From Actinomycetospora sp. NBRC 106378 (GTDB lineage: Bacteria; Actinomycetota; Actinomycetes; Mycobacteriales; Pseudonocardiaceae): DNA of 64,000 bases. The notes under the pieces were generated by a model. It had not been told where the DNA came from and did no database searches. It saw only the letters and a program-made list of their open reading frames with translations. Below, piece by piece: positions 8,556-18,065 of the stretch. The stretch spans positions 558,001 to 622,000 of the forward strand of contig NZ_BSTT01000001.1 of NCBI RefSeq assembly GCF_030269685.1. Direction: 5' to 3'. The translations under genes were made by a program, and so were the position numbers. The stretch's first letter is position 1; every line of letters starts with the position of its first letter.

Positions 8556-9530
8556 TCAACGATCGAGCCGCGTGGCCAGTTCGGTCGCCCAGTAGGTGAG
8601 GACGATGTCGGCGCCCGCGCGACGGATGCCGGTGACGGACTCGAGGATCGTGCGGTCGCGGTCGATCCAGCCCCGCTCGGCGGCGGCCGAGATCATCGCG
8701 TACTCGCCGGACACCTGGTAGGCGGCGACGGGGACGTCGGAGATCTCGGCGACCGAGCGCAGCACGTCGAGGTAGGCCATGGCCGGCTTGACCATCACCA
8801 TGTCGGCGCCCTCGGCGAGGTCCAGCGTCGTCTCCCGCAGCGCCTCGCGGGCGTTCGCCGGATCCTGCTGGTAGGTGCGCCGGTCGCCCTTGAGCTGCGA
8901 GTCGACGGCCTCGCGGAACGGGCCGTAGAACGCGCTGGCGTACTTCGCGGAGTAGGCGAGGATGGCGGTGTCGACGTGGCCGGCCGCGTCGAGCGCCGAC
9001 CGGATCCGCCCGACCTGGCCGTCCATCATCCCGCTGGGCGCGACGACGTGGGCGCCGGCGTCGGCCTGCGCGACCGCCATCTCCGCGTAGACCTCGAGGG
9101 TCGCGTCGTTGTCGACCGAGCCGTCGGGCGCGAGGACGCCGCAGTGGCCGTGGTCGGTGAACTCGTCGAGGCACGTGTCGGCCATGACCGGCAGGGCGTC
9201 GCCGACCTCCTCGCGGACCTCGCGCAGCCCGACGTTGAGGATGCCCTCGGGGTCCACGGCGCCGGTGCCCGTCGCGTCGTGCCGCGACGGGACGCCGAAC
9301 AGCATGATCCCGCCGAGCCCGACGGAGGCCGCCTCGGCGGCGGCCTTCCGCAGGGTCTCGCGGGTGTGCTGCACGACGCCGGGCATCGACGTGATGGGCT
9401 TCGGGCCGTCCAGGCCTTCCGCGACGAACACCGGCAGCACCAGGTGGCGCGGCCGCACGTCGGTCTCGGACACGAGCCGGCGCAGCGCGGGGGTGGTGCG
9501 CAACCGTCGGGGACGGTCGGTGGGGTACAT
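8556..9530 (-). CDS. hemB: Porphobilinogen synthase (delta-aminolevulinate dehydratase)
   Basis: A 324-residue enzyme that condenses two 5-aminolevulinates into porphobilinogen. The two catalytic lysines are K196 ([12 protein letters not shown]) and K248 ([10 protein letters not shown]). The metal segment near 120-130 ([14 protein letters not shown]) keeps C120 and C130 but has Asp in place of the middle Cys of the classic zinc site, an arrangement I recall from other actinobacteria. ATG 9530 lies 2 nt after the hemD stop. Confidence 0.95.
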   Translation of the reverse strand: MYPTDRPRRLRTTPALRRLVSETDVRPRHLVLPVFVAEGLDGPKPITSMPGVVQHTRETLRKAAAEAASVGLGGIMLFGVPSRHDATGTGAVDPEGILNVGLREVREEVGDALPVMADTCLDEFTDHGHCGVLAPDGSVDNDATLEVYAEMAVAQADAGAHVVAPSGMMDGQVGRIRSALDAAGHVDTAILAYSAKYASAFYGPFREAVDSQLKGDRRTYQQDPANAREALRETTLDLAEGADMVMVKPAMAYLDVLRSVAEISDVPVAAYQVSGEYAMISAAAERGWIDRDRTILESVTGIRRAGADIVLTYWATELATRLDR

Positions 9531-9532
9531 GG

Positions 9533-11167
9533 TCACCGCCGGCGTGCCTTCGTCTTGCGCGGGGGCGGCAGGGCGCCCTCCGCGCGCAGCTTGTCGGCGT
9601 GGGCGGCGAGCGCCTCCACCAGCGCCGGGACCTCGGCGATCTCGGGCTTCACGTCGACGCGCAGGCCGAACTCGACCGCGGTCTCGGCCGTCTTCGGGCC
9701 GATGCACGCGACGATCGTGCGGGCGTGCGGCTTGCCGGCGATCCCGACGAGGTTGCGCACCGTGGACGACGAGGTGAAGCACACCGCGTCGAAGCCGCCG
9801 GTCTTGATCGCCTCGCGGGTCGGCGCGGGCGGCGGCGCGGCGCGCACCGTGCGGTACGCGGTCACGTCGTCGATCTCCCAGCCGCGCGCCTGCAGGCCCT
9901 CGGCGAGGGTCTCGGTCGCGATGTCGGCCCGCGGGAGCAGCACGCGGTCGACCGGGTCGAGGATGTCGTCGTGCGGCGGGAAGATCTCGAGCAGGCCCTC
10001 GGAGGACTGCTCGGTCTGCTCGGCCGGCACGAGCTCGGGGTGCACCCCGAACGCGCGGATCGCCGAGGCGGTGGCCTCGCCGACACAGGCGATCTTCACG
10101 CCGGAGAAGGCACGGGCGTCGAGGCCGAACTCCTGGAACTTCTCCCAGACCGCGCGGACGGCGTTCTGCGAGGTGAACACCACCCACTGGTAGCGCCCGT
10201 CGACCAGGCCCTTGACCGCGCGCTCCATCTGCGCGGGTGAACGCGGCGGCTCCACCGCGATCGTCGGGACCTCCTCGGGCACCGCGCCGTGGACGCGCAG
10301 CCGGTCGCTCATCGCGCCGGCCTGGTCCTTCGTGCGGGGCACGAGCACGCGCCAGCCGTAGAGCGAGCGCGACTCCCACCACGACAGCGCGGCGCGGTCA
10401 CCCGCGGCCTCGCCGATGGTGACGGTCAGCGGGCCCTCGAGGTCGGCGCCGTCGGCCGCCAGCTTGTCCACCGAGGAGGTGACGGTCTTCTGCTTGGACT
10501 CGGTGCCCTGCGCGGTGACCAGCGCCGGGGTCTCGGGCTTCCAGCCGTTCTCGACCAGCGACGCCGACGTCGACGCGAGGTCGGCGGCGGTCGCGGTGAG
10601 CACGAGCGGACCGGGCGCGACGGCGAGCGTGGTCCAGTCGAGACCGCCGCGGACGTCCGCGGCGGTGTGGGCCGAGCCGAGCGCGACACCGGCGTAGGCC
10701 GGGACGGCGGTGCTCGCGGGCATCCCGGGCACGACGTCGAACGGCACGCCCGCCGTTGCGATCGCCTTGACCTCGGTGATGACGGTCTCGCGGGTCAGCG
10801 GGTCGCCGCCGACCAGGCGGACGACCGACTCGCCCTCGCGGGCGCGGGTCACGAGGTGCTCGGCCAGGGCGGCCGGGTCCTCGGGCAGCGGCGCGGCGAT
10901 CTCGGCGCCCTCGGCGAGGGAGCCCGCGGCGTCGTCGCCCAGCGGCGACACCTCGGCGTCGGCGCCGACGTGGCGCACCGTCACAGTGCCCTCGGGTCGG
11001 CCCTCGTCGAGCGACTCGACGATCTCGGCCGGCACGCCCGGGTCCGCCACGACGTAGGTCGCGGAGGACAGCGCCTCGCGGGCTCGGACGGTGAGCAGGC
11101 CGGGGTCACCGGGCCCGCTGCCGACGAACGCGACGCGGCCGGCGGTGGTGGAGGGGGGTGCGGTCAT
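9533..11167 (-). CDS. hemD: Uroporphyrinogen-III methyltransferase-like / synthase fusion
   Basis: A 544-residue two-domain protein. Residues about 10-245 resemble the SAM-dependent uroporphyrinogen-III methyltransferase ([29 protein letters not shown]). Residues about 260-525 are the HemD synthase that closes hydroxymethylbilane with D-ring inversion ([31 protein letters not shown]). The methyltransferase half departs from the classic RLKGGDPFVFGRGGEE block, reading [15 protein letters not shown], so its activity is uncertain. The same fusion stands in mycobacteria (Rv0511). It is separated by 44 nt from hemC. Confidence 0.9.
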   Translation of the reverse strand: MTAPPSTTAGRVAFVGSGPGDPGLLTVRAREALSSATYVVADPGVPAEIVESLDEGRPEGTVTVRHVGADAEVSPLGDDAAGSLAEGAEIAAPLPEDPAALAEHLVTRAREGESVVRLVGGDPLTRETVITEVKAIATAGVPFDVVPGMPASTAVPAYAGVALGSAHTAADVRGGLDWTTLAVAPGPLVLTATAADLASTSASLVENGWKPETPALVTAQGTESKQKTVTSSVDKLAADGADLEGPLTVTIGEAAGDRAALSWWESRSLYGWRVLVPRTKDQAGAMSDRLRVHGAVPEEVPTIAVEPPRSPAQMERAVKGLVDGRYQWVVFTSQNAVRAVWEKFQEFGLDARAFSGVKIACVGEATASAIRAFGVHPELVPAEQTEQSSEGLLEIFPPHDDILDPVDRVLLPRADIATETLAEGLQARGWEIDDVTAYRTVRAAPPPAPTREAIKTGGFDAVCFTSSSTVRNLVGIAGKPHARTIVACIGPKTAETAVEFGLRVDVKPEIAEVPALVEALAAHADKLRAEGALPPPRKTKARRR

Positions 11168-11211
11168 GTCGTTGTCTCGTCCTTATCCGTCTTCTTCACT
11201 GCGTCGGGGGG

Positions 11212-12168
11212 TCACGGCGTCTGCGCGCCGCGCGGCTCCGCCCCGTCGGCGAGCAGCTCGGCGGCCAGCGACCGCCCGATCTGCTCGGCATCCTTCGTCT
11301 CTCCCGTGGCCGAGTTGCGCACCGGCGCACCCTCGGCCGTGGTGGCGAACGCGCGCAGGGACAGCCTCTCCACGATGCGTCCGTCGTCGTCCAGATCCTC
11401 GACGATGTCGGCGAGTGCACCGATGGGGGCGCTGCACGGTGATCCGAGCTCCTGCAGCACCGCCCGTTCGGCCGATACCGCGGTGAACGTCGACTCGTCG
11501 TGCAGGGTCGCCCGCAGGAACGTCTCCAGGTCGGTGTCCGCCGCGCGGCACTCCACCGCGAGCGCGCCCTGCGCGGGCGCGGGCAGCATCTGCAGCGGGT
11601 CGAGGACCTCGGTGGCCTCGCCCGCTCGACCGATCCGCGCCAGGCCCGCCCGCGCGAGGATCACGCCGTCGACCTCGCCGTCGGTGACCTTGCGGATGCG
11701 GGTCTCGACGTTGCCGCGGATCCCGACGACCTCGAGGCCCAGCCCGAGCGCGTCGAGCTGCGCGGTCCGCCGCGGCGAGCCGGTGCCGATGACCGAGCCG
11801 GGAGGCAGCTCGCCCAGCACCATCTGGTCGCGGGCGACGAGCACGTCGCGCGGGTCGGCCCGCACCGGGACCGCCGCGAGGACGACCCCGGACAGACCCG
11901 CCGTCGGGAGGTCCTTGTACGAGTGCACCGCGACGTCGATGCGCTCGGAGAGCAGCGCGTCGCGCAGCGCCGAGGTGAACACCCCGACGCCCGACCCGGC
12001 GAGCGGGATGTTGGCGGCCTGCGTGCGGTCGCCGTCGGTGGAGACGTGCACGATCTCCACCGTCGCGCCGGCGGCGGTGAGCGCGTCGGCGACGGTCTGG
12101 GTCTGGGTGCGGGCGAGCAGGCTCGCCCGGGTCCCGATGCGGATCGTCCCCAGGTCCGGGGCCGTCAC
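11212..12168 (-). CDS. hemC: Hydroxymethylbilane synthase (porphobilinogen deaminase)
   Basis: A 318-residue enzyme that polymerises four porphobilinogens. The dipyrromethane cofactor Cys is C245 in [11 protein letters not shown] and the catalytic Asp is D86 in VHSYKDLPT; the Arg-rich pocket appears in [10 protein letters not shown] and GIRGNVETR. The GTG start at 12168 overlaps the hemA stop (GTGA). The open frame extends far upstream inside hemA, but the family N-terminus ([11 protein letters not shown]) fixes this start. Confidence 0.95.
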   Translation of the reverse strand: MTAPDLGTIRIGTRASLLARTQTQTVADALTAAGATVEIVHVSTDGDRTQAANIPLAGSGVGVFTSALRDALLSERIDVAVHSYKDLPTAGLSGVVLAAVPVRADPRDVLVARDQMVLGELPPGSVIGTGSPRRTAQLDALGLGLEVVGIRGNVETRIRKVTDGEVDGVILARAGLARIGRAGEATEVLDPLQMLPAPAQGALAVECRAADTDLETFLRATLHDESTFTAVSAERAVLQELGSPCSAPIGALADIVEDLDDDGRIVERLSLRAFATTAEGAPVRNSATGETKDAEQIGRSLAAELLADGAEPRGAQTP

Positions 12169-13595
12169 CGCTGCGCCTCCCCGAACGCCGGGGTCGAGCT
12201 CCGCTGCGCCGCGTCTCCCGCACTGCGCGCGGCCAGGGCCTGGTCGACCTCGAGGCCCTCGAGGTGCGAGGACTCGCTCGTCACGATCTCCGCGACCGGA
12301 CCCGAGGTGACCGCGGCGGGCGCCTGCGGGTCGAGCTCGAACAGCTCGCGCAGCGCCTCGGCGTAGGTGTCCCCGCCCGGGGACTGGGCCAGCCGCTTCA
12401 CCTGCACGGTCGGCGTGTGCAGCAGCTTGTCGACCACGCGGCGCACGGTCTTCGCGACCTCGCCCCGGACGTCGGCCTCCAGGCCCGGCAGCCGGCCGTC
12501 GAGGCGCAGCAGCTCGGCGTCGACCACCTCGGCCGCGCGTCGGCGCAGGGCGGTGACGGTGGGGGTGACCTCGGCGGAGCGCTGCGCGGCCAGATAGGCG
12601 CGCACCTCGTCCTCGACCAGCGCCCGGGTGGTCGCGACGGCGTGGCCGGCCGCGGCGTCGCGCAGCCGGTCGGCGAGGGTCGCGAGATCCACGAGCGTCA
12701 CGCCCGGGAGGTCGGCGACCTCCGGGGCCACGTCGCGGGGCAGCCCCAGGTCGCAGACGACGAGCGCCCGGTCGGTCCGCGGCCGTGCCGCGCGGACGGT
12801 CTCCAGGTCGACCACGGTGCCGATGGCGCCGGTGGACACCATGACGATGTCGGCGGTGGCGAGCGCGGGTCCGAGGCCGTCGAGCCCGACCGCGCGGGCC
12901 GGGGTGCCCTCGGCGGCGGTGATCTCGGCGAGCCGCTCGGCGCGCTCCGGGGTGCGGTTGGCCACGACGACCTCGCCGATGCCCCGGCGGCGCAGTGCCG
13001 CGGAGGACAGACCGCCCATCGAGCCGGACCCGACGACGAGCGCCCGGCGGCCGACGAGGCCGCCCAGGGCGGTCTCGGCGTCGTCGAGGGCCTCGGTGAC
13101 GACGGAGGCGCCGGCAGCGTCGATGCCGGTCTCGCTCTGCACGCGCTTGCCGACCCGCAGCGCCTGCTGCGCGACCTCGTGCAGGACGGTGCCCACGGTG
13201 CCGAGCTCGCGGGCCGTCGAGTACGCGGCGCGCAGCTGGCCGAGGATCTGGGCCTCGCCCACGACCATCGAGTCCAGCCCGGCCGCGACCGAGAAGAGGT
13301 GCTCGACCGCGGACCCGGCGTAGTGCACGTAGAGGTGGTCGGTGAGGTCCGACACGTCGGCCTGCGCGTGCCGGGCGAGGACGCCGGAGACCTCGGTCAA
13401 CCCGCCGTGGAAGGTCTCGACCACCGCGTAGATCTCGATGCGGTTGCACGTCGAGAGGACCACGGCCTCGGAGACGTACTCACCGCTGATGAGCTCGTCG
13501 AGGACCTTGGCCGTGTCCTCGCCGGAGATCGCGACCTGCTCCAGCACCGACACCGGCGCCGTGCGGTGCGACACACCCACGAGCAACAGACTCAT
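12165..13595 (-). CDS. hemA: Glutamyl-tRNA reductase
   Basis: A 476-residue NADPH enzyme that reduces glutamyl-tRNA to glutamate-1-semialdehyde, the first committed step of heme synthesis in this organism. The N-terminal catalytic domain has VGVSHRTAP (7-15) and the nucleophile C50 in STCNR. The NADPH domain carries VVGSGSMGG and the C-terminal helical domain mediates dimerisation. There is a ~40-residue extension after the family end. The ATGA overlap with rex couples its synthesis to the redox sensor. Confidence 0.95.
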   Translation of the reverse strand: MSLLLVGVSHRTAPVSVLEQVAISGEDTAKVLDELISGEYVSEAVVLSTCNRIEIYAVVETFHGGLTEVSGVLARHAQADVSDLTDHLYVHYAGSAVEHLFSVAAGLDSMVVGEAQILGQLRAAYSTARELGTVGTVLHEVAQQALRVGKRVQSETGIDAAGASVVTEALDDAETALGGLVGRRALVVGSGSMGGLSSAALRRRGIGEVVVANRTPERAERLAEITAAEGTPARAVGLDGLGPALATADIVMVSTGAIGTVVDLETVRAARPRTDRALVVCDLGLPRDVAPEVADLPGVTLVDLATLADRLRDAAAGHAVATTRALVEDEVRAYLAAQRSAEVTPTVTALRRRAAEVVDAELLRLDGRLPGLEADVRGEVAKTVRRVVDKLLHTPTVQVKRLAQSPGGDTYAEALRELFELDPQAPAAVTSGPVAEIVTSESSHLEGLEVDQALAARSAGDAAQRSSTPAFGEAQR

Positions 13596-14314
13596 CGGAA
13601 CACCTTTCCCGTCGCTTCGCGGCCTGCGGCCGCAGCGCTGCCGTCGTGGCGGGAGACGTGGAACGCCAGGATCTGCATCTCCACCGCCAGGTCGACCTTG
13701 CGCACCTCGACGCCCGCCGGGACGGACAGCACGGTGGGGGCGAAGTTCAGGATGCTGGACACCCCGGCCCCCACCAGCGCGTCGCAGACCTGCTGCGCCG
13801 CGCCCGCGGGCGTCGCGATCACTCCGATGGTCACCCCTCGGGAGGCGCACACGGACGGGATCTCCGCCACGTCCAGCACCTCCACCCCACCGATCGTCGT
13901 CCCCACCAGGGCCGGGTCGACGTCGAACAACGCTGCCACCCCAAAGCCCCGCTGCGCGAATCCGCCGTAGCCGGCGAGCGCGTGACCCAGGTTCCCGACC
14001 CCGACCAGCGCCACCGCGTGCGACCGGGTGAGACCGAGCACGGACTCCACCTGCTCGGTGAGTCGGGGGACGTCGTACCCGACCCCGCGCACCCCGGACG
14101 AGCCGATGTGCGAGAGGTCCTTGCGCAGCTTCGCGGCGTTCACCCCGGCCGCCGCGGCGAGCACGTCCGAGGAGACCGTGCGCACACCCTGGCCGAGCAT
14201 CTCGGTGAGCACGCGCAGGTAGACGGCGAGGCGGGCGACCGTGGCCTGCGGGATGCGCTCGGGGTCGACGACGCGAGTCGGAGCAGGGCGCGACACGCCC
14301 CCGTCCACCGTCAC
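13592..14314 (-). CDS. rex: Redox-sensing transcriptional repressor Rex
   Basis: A 240-residue NAD(H)-responsive repressor. Winged-helix DNA-binding half: [16 protein letters not shown] (21-36) and [18 protein letters not shown] (63-80). Rossmann half: [11 protein letters not shown] (103-113). A GTG at 14314 is preceded by GGGAGG at good spacing; the frame stays open upstream to 14404 but without a better site. It is first gene of rex-hemA-hemC-hemD-hemB, the arrangement described for Streptomyces. A candidate Rex site lies upstream, which suggests autoregulation and redox control of heme synthesis. Confidence 0.93.
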   Translation of the reverse strand: MTVDGGVSRPAPTRVVDPERIPQATVARLAVYLRVLTEMLGQGVRTVSSDVLAAAAGVNAAKLRKDLSHIGSSGVRGVGYDVPRLTEQVESVLGLTRSHAVALVGVGNLGHALAGYGGFAQRGFGVAALFDVDPALVGTTIGGVEVLDVAEIPSVCASRGVTIGVIATPAGAAQQVCDALVGAGVSSILNFAPTVLSVPAGVEVRKVDLAVEMQILAFHVSRHDGSAAAAGREATGKVFR

Positions 14315-14386
14315 GCCGGGAGCCTCCCTGCCCGCACCACACGTACCGCTCGCCGGCACCGTTCCGCTGTCACCCGAGGGTACCGT

Positions 14387-14404
14387 TCGTGAACGCACGC
14401 ACAA
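14387..14404 (-). promoter_or_regulatory. Candidate Rex operator
   Basis: TCGTGA-ACGCAC-GCACAA is close to the 18-bp Rex consensus (TTGTGA-N6-TCACAA), with two departures. It lies 73 nt upstream of the rex GTG, where a promoter for the rex-hem operon is expected. The consensus is from memory of the actinobacterial Rex literature. Confidence 0.5.
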
Positions 14405-14435
14405 AGTCGCTGGTCACGAGCGCGACGTGGGTTTC

Positions 14436-16004
14436 TCACACCGCGGTGACCGCGACAGTGTGCCAGCCCGTCGCGCCGTCGGGGATCGACAGGGCCTCGA
14501 CGCCCGTCTGGACCGCTCCCGTGCGGTCGACGGCCCGCACCCGCAGCTGGTGGGCGCCGGGGGCGAGCGTGAGCGGCAGCCGCCACATCCGCCAGGAGTC
14601 CACGGAGGGCTCCGCGGCGAGCTGGGCGGGCTGCCAGGGCCCGCCGTCGACCGAGAGCTCCACCCCGGTGATTCCGGTGTGCTGGGCCCACGCGACCCCG
14701 GCCGCCACGGTCCGGCCGGCCGGCACGGTGGCCCCGTCGCGCGGCACGTCGATGCGCGAGGAGGTCTTGACCGGGCCGAACTTCCCCCAGCCGCGCTGCT
14801 CCCAGTAGGAGGTGAACGCGTCGAACGTGGTCACCTCGATGTCGGTGATCCACTTGGTCGCGGAGACGTAGCCGTAGAGGCCGGGCACCACCATGCGGAC
14901 CGGGAAGCCGTGCTCCACCGGCAGCGGGGCGCCGTCGAGCCCGATCGCGAGCATGGCGTTGCGCCCGTCGGTGAGCGGGCCGAGCGGGGTGTTGGCGTTC
15001 CAGCCGTCGGCCGAGGTCGAGGCGATCTGCTCGGCGCCCGGCCGCACGCCCGCGAGCGCGAGCACGTCGCGCATCGGGACCCCGAGCCAGCGGCCGTTCG
15101 AGATCAGCGTGCCGCCGACCTCGTTCGAGACGCACGTCAGCGTCACCGGCGCCTCGATGAGCCGCATCGAGCGGAGCTGGTCGAACGACAGCGTGACCTC
15201 GCGGTCGACCATGCCGTGGACCTTGAGCGACCAGTCGCCCGTCGAGATCCGCGGCACCGAGAGCGCGGTGTCGATGCGGTAGAAGTCGGCGGCGGGGGTG
15301 AGCCACGGCGGGGTGCCGTCGGCCACGAAGTCCGCGTCGACCGGGACCGGCGCCGCGGCCGGGGCCGGCGGCAGCGTCACCGAGGCGGGACCCGCAGCAG
15401 AGTCGTTCACGAGCCGCCCGACGGTGCCGGCGGCGAGCGCTCCGACGGCGGTCACACCGGCCGTCGTCAGGAACCGCTTGCGGGTCACGGCCCCCGCGGG
15501 GGACGTCTCCCCGCCCTCGGTGGCCGGCGCGACGGCGAGGCCGTGCAGCCACCGCCACACCACGACGCCGACGAGCAGCGCGACGACGGGCGGGACGAGG
15601 TCGAACGGGGCGAAGGTCGGCCCGGTCACCGTGGCCAGGAGCGCGAGCAGCCCCATCCCGACGACGAGCACGAGGCCCGGGCGCGGGTCGCGGCGCGAGG
15701 CGAGCCCGGCCAGGACCGTGACCGCCACGATCACGACGGACATCCCGACGAGCAGCGCGACCTTGTCGTAGGTGCCGAACCACGCGATCGCGGTCTCCTT
15801 CAGCCACTCGGGCGTCAGGCGGATCGCGCCCTGCCCGACGGCCAGGAACGGCGACGCGGCGGGCGAGACGAGCGCCGCGACGAGCTCGCCGAGCCCGATC
15901 GACGCCGCCACCGCGAGCACGGCCGCGAGGACCGTGCGACCACCCCGTGGTCCCGGGTCGAGCGCCGGCGGGATCGAGGACCGGTCGGCGGTGGGGGTCG
16001 CCAT
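14436..16004 (-). CDS. Membrane-anchored molybdopterin oxidoreductase, sulfite-oxidase-like
   Basis: A 522-residue protein. About four or five N-terminal hydrophobic segments (24-50, 82-102, 111-128, 138-158), then RKRFLTTAGVTAVGAL (175-190), reminiscent of a Tat-type signal, then the sulfite-oxidase Mo-cofactor domain with the molybdenum ligand C291 in VTLTCVSNE, and a C-terminal Mo-co dimerisation/Ig-like domain (about 405-520). The electron acceptor and substrate are unknown. ATG 16004 is preceded by AGGAG at 10 nt. It is convergent with nothing and separate from the rex operon. Confidence 0.88.
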   Translation of the reverse strand: MATPTADRSSIPPALDPGPRGGRTVLAAVLAVAASIGLGELVAALVSPAASPFLAVGQGAIRLTPEWLKETAIAWFGTYDKVALLVGMSVVIVAVTVLAGLASRRDPRPGLVLVVGMGLLALLATVTGPTFAPFDLVPPVVALLVGVVVWRWLHGLAVAPATEGGETSPAGAVTRKRFLTTAGVTAVGALAAGTVGRLVNDSAAGPASVTLPPAPAAAPVPVDADFVADGTPPWLTPAADFYRIDTALSVPRISTGDWSLKVHGMVDREVTLSFDQLRSMRLIEAPVTLTCVSNEVGGTLISNGRWLGVPMRDVLALAGVRPGAEQIASTSADGWNANTPLGPLTDGRNAMLAIGLDGAPLPVEHGFPVRMVVPGLYGYVSATKWITDIEVTTFDAFTSYWEQRGWGKFGPVKTSSRIDVPRDGATVPAGRTVAAGVAWAQHTGITGVELSVDGGPWQPAQLAAEPSVDSWRMWRLPLTLAPGAHQLRVRAVDRTGAVQTGVEALSIPDGATGWHTVAVTAV

Positions 16005-16093
16005 GGGGTAGGGGCTCCTGTCTCGCGACGTGGACGGCACGTGCGATTCGGTTGTCCACGCCCGGACGGTTCACCCGCCCGCCCGACCGGCGG

Positions 16094-16756
16094 CTACGAC
16101 GTCAGCGCGTCGAGCCCGAGCGGGGCGCCCGCGGCGCTCGGCGTGGCCCCCGTGGGCCGGCCGAGGAGGAACGCGGCGGTGGCGCCGTGCATCGCGCTCA
16201 CCGGCGCGAGGGTCGCCGCCAGCGCCGCGGCGCCCGGGTCGGTGAACTCCGCGGCGCGGGCAGCGACGGTGCCGCCGGTCATGGCCTCGACGTCGACCGC
16301 GAGCGCCAGCAGGTCGGTGGGCGCGGCGGCGCGGCCGAGCGCGGCACGCCGGTCGCTCTCCACGGTGAGCGGCGTGCCGGTCACGGCGGGCGCGCCGGCG
16401 GCGGTCAGCAACGCGTTCCAGGCGGCGGCGTGCTCGGTGTGCTGGGCGCCCGCACCGGAGAGGAAGGTCGTGACCACCCCGGGCACCTGCCCGAGCCGGC
16501 CGTCCCCCGCCGCCAGCACGGCGCCCGAGTAGAGGCTCGCGGCGAGCGCGGACGTCGCGGCGCACAGCGCCACCCCCCGCTGGTCACCGACGTAGGGCAC
16601 GCGGGCGGACGTGGTGGGAGTCGGCGCGGGGCTCCCGGGCGACGCCGAGGGGGTGCCCGCCGGCGGATCGTCGGAGCAGGCCGCCAGCGCGCCCACCCCG
16701 AGGAGGCCGGCCGCCGACCCGAGCAGCACCCGTCGTCGGGACAGCACGAAGCCCAT
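16094..16756 (-). CDS. Tat-type lipoprotein with ferritin-like helices
   Basis: A 220-residue protein. Its signal peptide has a twin-arginine segment (SRRRVLLGSAAGLLGVGALAAC, lipobox Cys near 27), then a Pro/Ser/Thr linker and an Ala-rich helical domain with HTEHAAAWNALL, which resembles a ferritin-like (DUF4439-type) fold. Function unknown. It shares a TGATG junction with the next gene, a second Ala-rich helical protein, so the two probably act together. Confidence 0.7.
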   Translation of the reverse strand: MGFVLSRRRVLLGSAAGLLGVGALAACSDDPPAGTPSASPGSPAPTPTTSARVPYVGDQRGVALCAATSALAASLYSGAVLAAGDGRLGQVPGVVTTFLSGAGAQHTEHAAAWNALLTAAGAPAVTGTPLTVESDRRAALGRAAAPTDLLALAVDVEAMTGGTVAARAAEFTDPGAAALAATLAPVSAMHGATAAFLLGRPTGATPSAAGAPLGLDALTS

Positions 16757-17355
16757 CAGTTGCCCTCCTCGGGCGGCGCGGCCTTCGCGGTGGGGAAGCG
16801 GGTGTCGGGGAAGCCGACCGTACCGATCCCGCCCGGCAGCGAGGCGAGGTCCGGCGGCGCGACGACGAGGTCGGCGCGGCCGGCCGAGAGCAGCGAGTTG
16901 ACCATCAGCAGGGTCGCCTTGCGGGCCGCGGACTCCGAACCCACCCGCAGGGCGAGCGCCCGCAGCGCGGGGGTGGACAGGCCCGCCGCGTCGGTGACGA
17001 GGGTCTGCGCGAGGACGTCCTCGAGGGTGAGGACGAGGCCGACGACGTCGGCCGGCGTGCGCACCGTGGGCAGGGCGGCGTCGACCACCGGGCCGTACGC
17101 CGGGTCGGGCGCGGTCTGCGCGCGGCCGCCGGCGCCGGTGGTCGCCGCGGTGAGGGCGGACCGGGCGTCGCCGAGCTCCACGACCGCCGCGGCGAGCAGG
17201 TCGCGCACCAGCGGCACGGCCGTGGCGCCGCCGCCCGCCGTGTTGGTCTGCAGGGTCCGGTAGGTCGACTGCGCGAGCACGACCAGCGCGGTCGCCGTGC
17301 GCAGCGCCGCGACGTCGTCGCCGGCGGTCTGGGCGCCGATCCCGCGGGGGTTCAC
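16756..17355 (-). CDS. Ala-rich helical protein, ferritin-like, unknown
   Basis: A 199-residue all-alpha, alanine-rich protein (blocks at about 18-45, 55-75, 98-125, 128-160) without an obvious signal peptide. GTG 17355 gives a GTGA overlap with the glutaredoxin-like gene; longer frames are open upstream but read through that gene. The pairing with the Tat-type lipoprotein downstream suggests a common role. No catalytic residues could be identified. Confidence 0.6.
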   Translation of the reverse strand: MNPRGIGAQTAGDDVAALRTATALVVLAQSTYRTLQTNTAGGGATAVPLVRDLLAAAVVELGDARSALTAATTGAGGRAQTAPDPAYGPVVDAALPTVRTPADVVGLVLTLEDVLAQTLVTDAAGLSTPALRALALRVGSESAARKATLLMVNSLLSAGRADLVVAPPDLASLPGGIGTVGFPDTRFPTAKAAPPEEGN

Positions 17356-17624
17356 GCGAGGGCCCGGCGCAGGTCGTCGGGCTCGACGCGCCACGAGGCC
17401 AGCTCCTCGCCGTCGACGAGCACCACCGGGACGCGGTCGCCGAACTCGCCGCGCAGCTCCGGGTCCGCCGCCGGGGCGTCCACGTCCACCGTCTCCCAGT
17501 CCTCCCCGACCTGCTCGCACACGGCGCGGACGACGAGCGCCATCCGGTCGCACGTCCGGCAGTCCGCGCGGACCAGCACCGTCACCCGGACGGGGTCGGA
17601 CGACTTCGGAACCGACTCTGACAA
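17352..17624 (-). CDS. Glutaredoxin-like protein
   Basis: A 90-residue thioredoxin-fold protein with a CRTC active site at residues 22-25 (RADCRTCDRM), a cis-Pro near VPVVLVDG, and DUF836/glutaredoxin-like length. Probably a small thiol-disulfide oxidoreductase. A glutaredoxin-like gene also stands near hemA in mycobacteria (Rv0508). It is first of three overlapping genes read leftwards. Confidence 0.85.
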   Translation of the reverse strand: MSESVPKSSDPVRVTVLVRADCRTCDRMALVVRAVCEQVGEDWETVDVDAPAADPELRGEFGDRVPVVLVDGEELASWRVEPDDLRRALA

Positions 17625-17955
17625 CCCGGATCCCTCCTGCTCGCGTGTCGTGGAGTCTGGCAGACCCGCGCCGACCGCCGACGGCGCGGTCCGGACCTCT
17701 CACCGCAGGTCAAGGGCATGTCAACGAGCCTCGTGCGGGTGGGTGGCGCTCCGGTGACGAGGGCCTCCGCGCCGCACGTATGCTCCGTCCCCAGCGTGGT
17801 CACGGGACGGTCTCGGTCTGGCAACCGGGAGGCGCGTGGCCGCGCAGGAGGAAGCGAGTGGTCGTCCAGCGAGGGAGAACGCCTTGTCCGCTGTCGTCGG
17901 CGTCGGCGTGACGACGGGGCCCGTGTGCGCCCCCGTCGCGCCCGCGGCCAGCGAT

Positions 17956-18058
17956 GGTCGAGCCCCGCTCCGCGACGTCCCCGGCGCCGACGGTCGAGCT
18001 CTGCTCCGCGGCGTCTCCGGCGCCGACGGTCGAGCTCTGCTCCGCGGCGTCTCCGGCG
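17956..18058. repeat. Tandem 36-bp repeat, about 2.9 units
   Basis: Units start at 17956, 17992 and 18028 and share GGTCGAGCTCTGCTCCGCGG followed by CGTCTCCGGCGCCGAC; unit 1 has a few changes. The array fills the space just before the sigma-factor start, in the 441-nt gap 17625-18065 that otherwise shows no gene I can support. In every frame it reads as a 12-residue repeat, as expected of a 36-bp unit. Confidence 0.85.
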
Positions 18059-18065
18059 GAGCGCG

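Noticed and set aside
17718-18065. Longer N-terminus for the sigma factor from 17718
   Set aside because: The added 116 residues are Arg/Ser-rich and include the 36-bp tandem array; I prefer ATG 18066, though a start in between cannot be ruled out.
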